DNA from: JBBSQE01 sp038258095
GTDB lineage: Bacteria > Actinomycetota > Thermoleophilia > Solirubrobacterales > 70-9
Assembly: GCA_038258095.1 (NCBI GenBank)
Contig: JBBSQE010000190.1
Location: forward strand, 1-5,274
Length of the DNA stretch: 5,274 nucleotides
Direction of reading: 5' to 3'
A program made the translations under genes and the position numbers. Shown here one piece after another: positions 1 to 5,274 of the stretch. A model generated the notes under the pieces. The model ran no database searches. It had not been told where the DNA came from and was given only the letters and a program-made list of their open reading frames with translations. Every line of letters begins with the position of its first letter. Within the stretch, counting starts at the first letter, position 1.

Positions 1-352
1 CCCGAACAAGAAGGTCACCACGCCCGGTCTGAAGTCAGGCCACGGGCGCAAGAAGCGCGTGTCCGCGCCTCAGCGCCGCGGCGTTTGCACCCGTGTCGCG
101 ACCGTCACTCCGAAGAAGCCGAACTCGGCTCTGCGGAAGATCGCCCGCGTGCGTCTCACCAACGGCATGGAGGTCACGACCTACATCCCGGGCGAGGGCC
201 ACAACCTCCAGGAGCACTCCGTCGTGCTCGTTCGAGGTGGCCGCGTCAAGGATCTCCCGGGTGTCCGCTACAAGGTGGTTCGAGGGACGCTCGACGCCGC
301 CGGGGTCTCCGACCGCAAGCAGGGCCGCTCCCTGTACGGGGTCAAGCGCTAG
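1..352 (+). CDS. rpsL: 30S ribosomal protein S12, 5'-truncated by window edge
   Basis: S12 is the small-subunit protein next to the decoding centre, where it helps monitor codon-anticodon pairing. The reading frame enters at base 2 with PNKKVTTPGLK; the true start and roughly the first dozen residues lie outside the window. Unmistakable S12 motifs follow: PQRRGVCTR, TPKKPNSALRK, RVRLTNGMEVT, IPGEGHNLQEHS and GGRVKDLPGVRY. The lysine at 113-115 corresponds to E. coli K42 and the lysine at 248-250 to K87, so the classic streptomycin-resistance positions look wild type. The Asp at 251-253 is the residue methylthiolated in some bacteria (D88). The segment before PQRRG (GLKSGHGRKKRVSA) is about six residues longer and more basic than in E. 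coli. The protein ends GVKR, without the usual extra C-terminal lysines. The stop codon directly abuts the rpsG start, so the two genes are surely cotranscribed. Confidence 0.98.
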   Translation, partial: PNKKVTTPGLKSGHGRKKRVSAPQRRGVCTRVATVTPKKPNSALRKIARVRLTNGMEVTTYIPGEGHNLQEHSVVLVRGGRVKDLPGVRYKVVRGTLDAAGVSDRKQGRSLYGVKR

Positions 353-823
353 ATGCCTCGCCGTTCAGCAGCTTCGATCCGGCCGGTCGCGCCTGATGCC
401 CGGAATCGCAACCGCCTCGTGCAGCAGCTCATCAACAAGGTGATGCTCCACGGCAAGAAGTCCCTGGCCGAGCAGATCGTCTACGACGCCCTCGCCATCG
501 TCGGAGAGCGTTCGAACGAGGACCCGGTCGAGACGCTCGAGTCGGCGGTCAAGACTCTCACGCCGGTACTCGAGGTCAAGTCTCGCCGGGTCGGCGGGGC
601 CACCTACCAGGTCCCGGTCGAGGTCCCCGCCCGCAGGGCGCGCACCCTTGCGGTCCGGTGGCTCGTCAGCTACGCGCGGTCGCGACGCGAGTACTCGATG
701 GCCGAGCGTCTCGCGAATGAGATTCTCGATGCGAACCGCCAGCAGGGCAACGCCTGGAAGCGTAAGGACGACATCTACCGGATGGCGCAGGCAAACAAGG
801 CGTTCGCCCACTACCGCTGGTAG
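353..823 (+). CDS. rpsG: 30S ribosomal protein S7
   Basis: S7 is a primary binding protein that nucleates assembly of the 30S head and contacts the E-site tRNA. The 156-residue product has the usual family length. Visible hallmarks are LVQQLINKVMLHGKKSLAEQIVYDAL, TPVLEVKSRRVGGATYQVPVEV (the 16S rRNA-binding beta region), RRARTLAVRWL, and the C-terminal KRKDDIYRMAQANKAFAHYRW. The ATG at 353 is chosen because MPRR is a normal S7 start and the codon follows the rpsL stop with no gap. The nearest purine patch, GGGG at 338-341 inside rpsL, leaves 11 nt to the ATG, so initiation may rely on coupling to rpsL translation. The last 13 nt, including the stop, overlap the 3' end of the convergent gene on the other strand. 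I see no intrinsic terminator after the stop. Confidence 0.99.
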   Translation: MPRRSAASIRPVAPDARNRNRLVQQLINKVMLHGKKSLAEQIVYDALAIVGERSNEDPVETLESAVKTLTPVLEVKSRRVGGATYQVPVEVPARRARTLAVRWLVSYARSRREYSMAERLANEILDANRQQGNAWKRKDDIYRMAQANKAFAHYRW

Positions 824-1665
824 ACGTCCCGCTTCTCCCCTGAGCCGTCCTCGTCCTCGTCACCACCGGGAGAGTCCTTCTCCGCCTTGCCGTTCGAAGC
901 CGGCTTCGGCGGCCGTTTCGTGTCGCCCTCATCGCTCCGCCCCGCCTCCGGCTCGCTCCGGCCGCTCGCCTTCTCGGACTCGTTCGCCTTCTTCGGTGCA
1001 TCCGTGCTGCCGCGCTTGGCGCCCCACACGGGGGCGTCGGCCTTCTCGTCGGCAGGCTTGGGTTTGGTCTTGGCCCTGGGCTTCGCCTTGGGTTTGGGCC
1101 GCGAGCGCACCCTGCGGCGCCGCGTCGGCGCCTTTTCGGCGTCCTTCCAGGGCGACTCGGGGGCAGGGCGGTTCGACGGCAGGCTGCCGCGGCTCCTGGC
1201 GGACGCGCGGGGCCGAAGGGCCCGCAGCTGTTCCCCGCTCAGCGTCGCCATCGCGCCGCCGCAGACGGTCAGGACCAGGGCTCCGATCAGCTCGACCCAG
1301 AAGCCGTCCTCGGGTTGGGCCTTGGCCTGGAGGAAGGTCTGGTTCGGGTCGTCGAAGGTCCCGATCTTGTCGACGTCGGGAAGATCGACGATGAGGAAGA
1401 TCAGGAGCGCGGTGACCCCGGCCGCCGCCACCGCAATCGCGGCGGGCTTCGACCCGGCTATCAGCGCCACGACGAGCGATCCGATCGCGAAGAGGCCGAG
1501 GATCAGCAGGGCATAGTGGTGGCGGTCGCCGCCGCCCGAGGTCTCGAGCGTCACGGCGCCCGCGCCCTCGAACCGGAACGTGTCGGACAACTCGCCGGCG
1601 ACGAGCAACAGCGCCCCCCCGATCACGGCCAGGGGGAGCAGGCGCTCGGGCGCGAACCGCCTCAT
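811..1665 (-). CDS. Unrecognised four-helix membrane protein with long charged C-terminal tail (paralogue of the upstream 519-aa protein)
   Basis: I do not recognise a family. The 284-residue product begins MRRF and shows four hydrophobic segments: about residues 9-25, 51-71, 73-93 and 122-142. The positive-inside rule puts both termini in the cytoplasm. The outer loops at 26-50 and 94-121 are acidic or polar, and the second contains DLPDVDK and TFDDPN. Residues 148-284 look disordered: a basic stretch first (RRRR 182-185, then alternating K/P at 190-204), ending in a mixed, acid-rich part (DEDED 269-273). The core matches its neighbour at D-x-H..ILGL, AGV-x9-D, GF(W/Y)xEL-x9-CG and an RxSARSRG-like segment just after helix 4. 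ATG at 1665 shares one base with the preceding stop, and AAGGGGAG lies 6 nt upstream. There is no signal-peptide cleavage site or catalytic motif. The role is unknown; a membrane anchor or sensor with a cytoplasmic nucleic-acid- or protein-binding tail is only a guess. Confidence 0.85.
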   Translation of the reverse strand: MRRFAPERLLPLAVIGGALLLVAGELSDTFRFEGAGAVTLETSGGGDRHHYALLILGLFAIGSLVVALIAGSKPAAIAVAAAGVTALLIFLIVDLPDVDKIGTFDDPNQTFLQAKAQPEDGFWVELIGALVLTVCGGAMATLSGEQLRALRPRASARSRGSLPSNRPAPESPWKDAEKAPTRRRRVRSRPKPKAKPRAKTKPKPADEKADAPVWGAKRGSTDAPKKANESEKASGRSEPEAGRSDEGDTKRPPKPASNGKAEKDSPGGDEDEDGSGEKRDVYQR

Positions 1666-3224
1666 CAGGAGCTCCCCTTGGCGAGAGGCGAGTCTCCCTT
1701 GCCGACGCCCTTGGGCATCGTGGCTCTTGAACGGGCACGCTTCTTCCCCTTCCGCCGCCTGGAGGAATCGGTCTCCGACGGGCTCGGCCTGCGCCGCTTT
1801 CCGCGCGAGCGAGCTGATGCCGGGCGCAGGTGCAGGCTCAGCAGGAGGCCGCAGAGGACAAGCCCTGCGGACGCCGCGAGCTCGGCGTAGAAGCCTTCCG
1901 CAAGGGTCGCATGGGCTCCCGCGAAGGCAAGACCGGTGTCGCCTTCATCGAGCCCCCGAGGCTTGTCGATGAGCAGCGTGATCAGGATTCCCGCCACGCC
2001 GGCGAGGGAGACGAGCAGGCCAAACCTGCGCCGGTTGCCGGCCAGGGCGGCCACGGCGAGCAGCGCGGCGATGATCGCGATCGGCACGATCACGCTCACC
2101 TGGAGGCCGAGAATGACCAGAGAGTGGTTGTCGGCCGCCTGATGGACGTCCACCTGGGGGGCCGGAGCGATGTCGGCGACCTGGGAATACTCGGGCTGGC
2201 CGATCTCGACACCCCGGTAGTCGACGTATTGGGCGACGACCATGCAGACGGCGCAGGCGACCGTCAGGGCCACGACCACGCGGACAGGGGTGAAGAGCCG
2301 GTCCAGGGTGCGGATCGTCCAGGCCAGCCCCCGTCGGCCCCCCTGGAGGACGGCCGTGATCGATCGCTGGACGATTCCGGCGAAGCGGAGGACCAGGACG
2401 AGGACCGGAGTGAGCGCCTTGGCCACTCCCGACAGCCCCTTCCGGGCGAGCGGCCCCACGGCCTCGGCCCGCCTGGCGGTCGCCCTGAGGCCCCGAGCGG
2501 ACGCAGCGCGAGCGGACGCAGCTCCCGTCGCAAGCGACTCGCGACGGCTTGAGGTCCCGCGGCGCTTGGAACCGGGCCTGGGCCCCTTGGCGGCGGGCTT
2601 CGAGCCGCGGGTGTGAGATGCGGCCGCATCGCCGCTGCGTGAGGCCTTCTGCTTCGACCGCCCGCCCCGCCCCTTCTTGTCGGCCTTCTCGCGCTCGGTG
2701 CGCGCCTTCGCCCGGGCCGAAGCGCGCTCCGAGGCAGTCGGCGCCGCTCCCGGCGTGGCTGCCCCGGACTTGCCGGAACTGCGCTCCGGGCGAGCCCTGC
2801 GGGACCGCTTCTCTTTGGGCTTGGCGGGTTCGGCGGTCTTGCCGCGGCCGCGCAGGAAGGAGCGGCGCTTCGGCGTTCGGGCCTCGGCCGCCCCCTCACG
2901 GCGCTCCGGCTTCGACTCGCGCTCCGACTTCGCGGCCTTACGAGGCTTGTCGGTCTTGCGGGGCTTCGCGGCCTGCGGCTTCGACTCGCTCGGTTTGGTC
3001 GCCGCTTTCGGCTTCGACTCGCTCTCCGGTTTCGCCGCCGCCCTCTTCGGCTTCCGGGCGGGCGTTGCGTCCGGCCCGTCTCCGGCCTTCGTCGGACTCT
3101 TGCTCTCGCCGCCGCCTTCACCGAGCTCACCCCGAAGGCGTGCGGAGAGCTCCTCGCGCCGCGCCTGCCGCCGCGCCTTCTCGTCGGCATCCCGCTCGTC
3201 TTTGCGCTTCTTGAAGGGGCTCAT
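1665..3224 (-). CDS. Unrecognised membrane protein with long lysine/arginine-rich N-terminal cytoplasmic region
   Basis: I do not recognise a family. The 519-residue product has two parts. Residues 1-270 are low-complexity and strongly basic, rich in K, R, A, S, P and E, with recurrent ESKP units around 67-108; they look disordered apart from a possible charged helix near the start. Residues 271-310 are amphipathic or hydrophobic. Four membrane segments follow at about 313-335, 368-395, 401-419 and 444-465, and then a basic tail (KRRRPS, RRRKGKKRARSR). Topology by positive-inside is N-in, C-in, with outer loops at 336-367 and 420-443. ATG at 3224 is the only plausible start: an in-frame TGA lies a few codons upstream and no alternative start codon lies nearby. 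AGAGG sits only 1 nt before the ATG, so the ribosome site is poor and a short or leaderless message is possible. It is the first gene of a two-gene unit divergent from fusA. The basic tail might bind RNA, ribosomes or acidic lipids (inference). Confidence 0.83.
   Translation of the reverse strand: MSPFKKRKDERDADEKARRQARREELSARLRGELGEGGGESKSPTKAGDGPDATPARKPKRAAAKPESESKPKAATKPSESKPQAAKPRKTDKPRKAAKSERESKPERREGAAEARTPKRRSFLRGRGKTAEPAKPKEKRSRRARPERSSGKSGAATPGAAPTASERASARAKARTEREKADKKGRGGRSKQKASRSGDAAASHTRGSKPAAKGPRPGSKRRGTSSRRESLATGAASARAASARGLRATARRAEAVGPLARKGLSGVAKALTPVLVLVLRFAGIVQRSITAVLQGGRRGLAWTIRTLDRLFTPVRVVVALTVACAVCMVVAQYVDYRGVEIGQPEYSQVADIAPAPQVDVHQAADNHSLVILGLQVSVIVPIAIIAALLAVAALAGNRRRFGLLVSLAGVAGILITLLIDKPRGLDEGDTGLAFAGAHATLAEGFYAELAASAGLVLCGLLLSLHLRPASARSRGKRRRPSPSETDSSRRRKGKKRARSRATMPKGVGKGDSPLAKGSS
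1672..1679 (-). promoter_or_regulatory. Ribosome binding site for the 284-aa membrane protein gene
   Basis: On the - strand AAGGGGAG lies 6 nt before the ATG at 1665, inside the final codons of the 519-aa gene. With the TGATG stop/start overlap this fixes the start codon and indicates translational coupling of the two membrane genes. Confidence 0.7.
2495..2522 (-). repeat. 13-bp tandem repeat, 15-bp period, coding ASARA/ASARG
   Basis: GAGCGGACGCAGC occurs at 2495-2507 and again at 2510-2522, a period of five codons. It encodes the pair of ASAR pentapeptides near residues 236-244 of the 519-aa protein. It is a short coding duplication at the end of the disordered region. Confidence 0.75.
2976..3024 (-). 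repeat. 16-bp direct repeat in the basic-tail coding region
   Basis: Two identical 16-bp copies (CGGCTTCGACTCGCTC on the + strand) lie at 2976-2991 and 3009-3024, exactly 33 bp or 11 codons apart. A third copy matching 14 bp lies at 2907-2920. In protein they encode the repeated ESKP units of the 519-aa protein. In-frame spacing points to expansion of a low-complexity coding repeat rather than to a regulatory or mobile element. Confidence 0.8.
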
Positions 3225-3238
3225 ACCTCTGCTATCAT
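3211..3238 (+). promoter_or_regulatory. Predicted sigma70-type promoter for fusA
   Basis: TTGAAG at 3211-3216 (4 of 6 to the -35 consensus) is followed after 16 nt by TATCAT at 3233-3238 (5 of 6 to the -10 consensus). Transcription would start near G3244 or G3247. The bases after the -10 (CGCCCG) are all G or C, a discriminator type linked in other bacteria to stringent or growth-rate control of translation genes. The -35 lies within codons 3-5 of the opposing 519-aa gene, so the two transcription units overlap at their 5' ends. In such GC-rich DNA a match this good with near-optimal spacing is notable, but no start site has been mapped. Confidence 0.6.
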
Positions 3239-3330
3239 CGCCCGTCGCTCAGGCAAGAGGCACGCGCCTTCGCCCCTGAGCCCGGAGAGTTCCCTGACAC
3301 CATGGATGGCCGCCTGACATAGACGTCTTA

Positions 3331-3373
3331 CCCGGTTTCGCGGAGATACGTTCACTCCGGGCCCGCAAGGGCC
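3331..3373 (+). promoter_or_regulatory. Candidate antiterminator/terminator switch
   Basis: Two arrangements are possible. In the first, CGGAG (3341-3345) pairs with CTCCG (3355-3359) and sits directly against the terminator stem that starts at 3360. In the second, CCCGG (3331-3335) pairs with CCGGG (3357-3361), removing three bases from the first stem and two from the terminator's 5' arm. The structures therefore exclude each other, as in an attenuator. An upstream CCCGG at 3281-3285 could compete for the same target. The stems are only 5 bp, so this is inferred from complementarity, not from conservation. Confidence 0.4.
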
Positions 3374-3378
3374 TTTTT
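3360..3378 (+). terminator. Intrinsic (Rho-independent) terminator in fusA leader
   Basis: GGCCC (3360-3364) and GGGCC (3369-3373) form an all-GC 5-bp stem closed by a stable GNRA-type GCAA loop, directly followed by five T residues (3374-3378). The T run is on the + strand only, so it acts on rightward transcripts. No + strand gene ends just before it, and it lies between the predicted fusA promoter and the fusA start. It must therefore attenuate fusA, end a short leader RNA of about 130 nt, or stop readthrough from rpsG. Confidence 0.75.
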
Positions 3379-3458
3379 CATGCTCCGAAACAAGATGTCC
3401 GCGAAGTCCGTTTCTCTCCAAGTCCCCAACCAATCCACACTCTACGCCGAAGAAGAAA

Positions 3459-5274
<1,816 letters not shown>

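Larger units (their letters stand above)
3244..3458 (+). promoter_or_regulatory. fusA 5' leader, structured, with candidate attenuator
   Basis: This is the expected fusA leader, about 215 nt. It opens with a hairpin at 3247-3281: an outer 7-bp stem GCTCAGG/CCTGAGC and an inner 5-bp stem GAGGC/GCCTT (one G-U pair) closing an ACGC loop. The middle (3282-3330) holds a CCTGACA direct repeat (3293-3299, 3313-3319) and an AGACGTCT palindrome (3321-3328). From 3331 onward come the competing stems and the terminator. The last 80 nt (3379-3458) are noticeably poorer in G than the flanking DNA, look unstructured, and lack a strong Shine-Dalgarno sequence. I recognise no known riboswitch, T-box or published ribosomal-protein leader here. 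Its ligand or regulator is unknown. Confidence 0.5.

Noticed and set aside
365..811. 148-codon - strand frame opposite rpsG
   Set aside because: It is a shadow of the strongly conserved S7 gene, without recognisable features.
929..1738. Alternative - strand frame over the 284-aa gene
   Set aside because: R/P/G-rich with no membrane segments. The chosen frame has four clear helices, a Shine-Dalgarno sequence and paralogy with its neighbour.
1830..2552. 240-codon + strand frame opposite the 519-aa gene
   Set aside because: D/G/R-rich shadow lying over the membrane-helix coding region; no homology recognised.
2264..3190. Alternative - strand frame over the basic-tail region
   Set aside because: R/P/S-rich shadow with no start context. 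The chosen frame continues into the membrane domain and the coupled downstream gene.
3229..3256. Possible - strand promoter TTGCCT-N16-TAGCAG for the membrane genes
   Set aside because: Only 4 of 6 and 3 of 6 consensus matches. It would give a nearly leaderless message, which fits the poor ribosome site, but it is too weak to annotate.
3294..3352. CTGACA motifs as a second fusA -35 box
   Set aside because: No acceptable -10 lies at 16-18 nt from either copy.
3225..3458. Known small RNA (SRP RNA, T-box, tRNA) in the intergenic region
   Set aside because: No T-box core, no SRP-type GGAA-loop domain and no cloverleaf could be found.

Overview
The window is a chromosomal str-operon region from a GC-rich bacterium. 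Ribosomal protein S12 (rpsL, 5' end cut off) and S7 (rpsG) lie at the left, and translation elongation factor G (fusA, 3' end cut off) at the right, all on the + strand. S12 and S7 resemble those of deep-branching Actinomycetota, and I lean towards Thermoleophilia (Solirubrobacterales-like). The signs are an extended basic loop in S12 ahead of the PQRRGVCTR motif, and an S7 with an arginine-rich start and an FAHYRW end. This placement is from memory of the families, not from a search.

Layout. At 1-823, rpsL and rpsG are fused end to start (TAG directly followed by ATG, no spacer). At 811-3224, two - strand genes interrupt the usual rpsL-rpsG-fusA order. They form a translationally coupled pair (1-nt TGATG overlap) of four-helix membrane proteins with very long charged tails. 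They are paralogues: their membrane cores align at several fixed-spacing motifs, but the tails sit at opposite ends (N-terminal and basic in the 519-aa protein, C-terminal and mixed-charge in the 284-aa protein). I do not recognise either family. The last codons of the 284-aa gene overlap rpsG convergently by 13 nt. At 3225-3458 is a regulatory intergenic region: a good sigma70-type promoter for fusA inside the first codons of the opposing gene, a structured leader of about 215 nt, and a compact intrinsic terminator 80 nt before the fusA start codon. From 3459 to the window end is fusA, intact through most of domain IV.

How the parts may work together. rpsL, rpsG and fusA serve translation. 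Because the two membrane genes run against them, fusA cannot simply be the next gene of an rpsL-rpsG message. It either depends on its own promoter and leader, or is reached by readthrough across about 2.4 kb of antisense sequence. The terminator between that promoter and fusA suggests control by premature termination, and stems that exclude each other overlap it. These leader elements and the unrecognised membrane pair are the most novel content. No tRNA, rRNA, CRISPR array, insertion sequence or transfer marker was seen.
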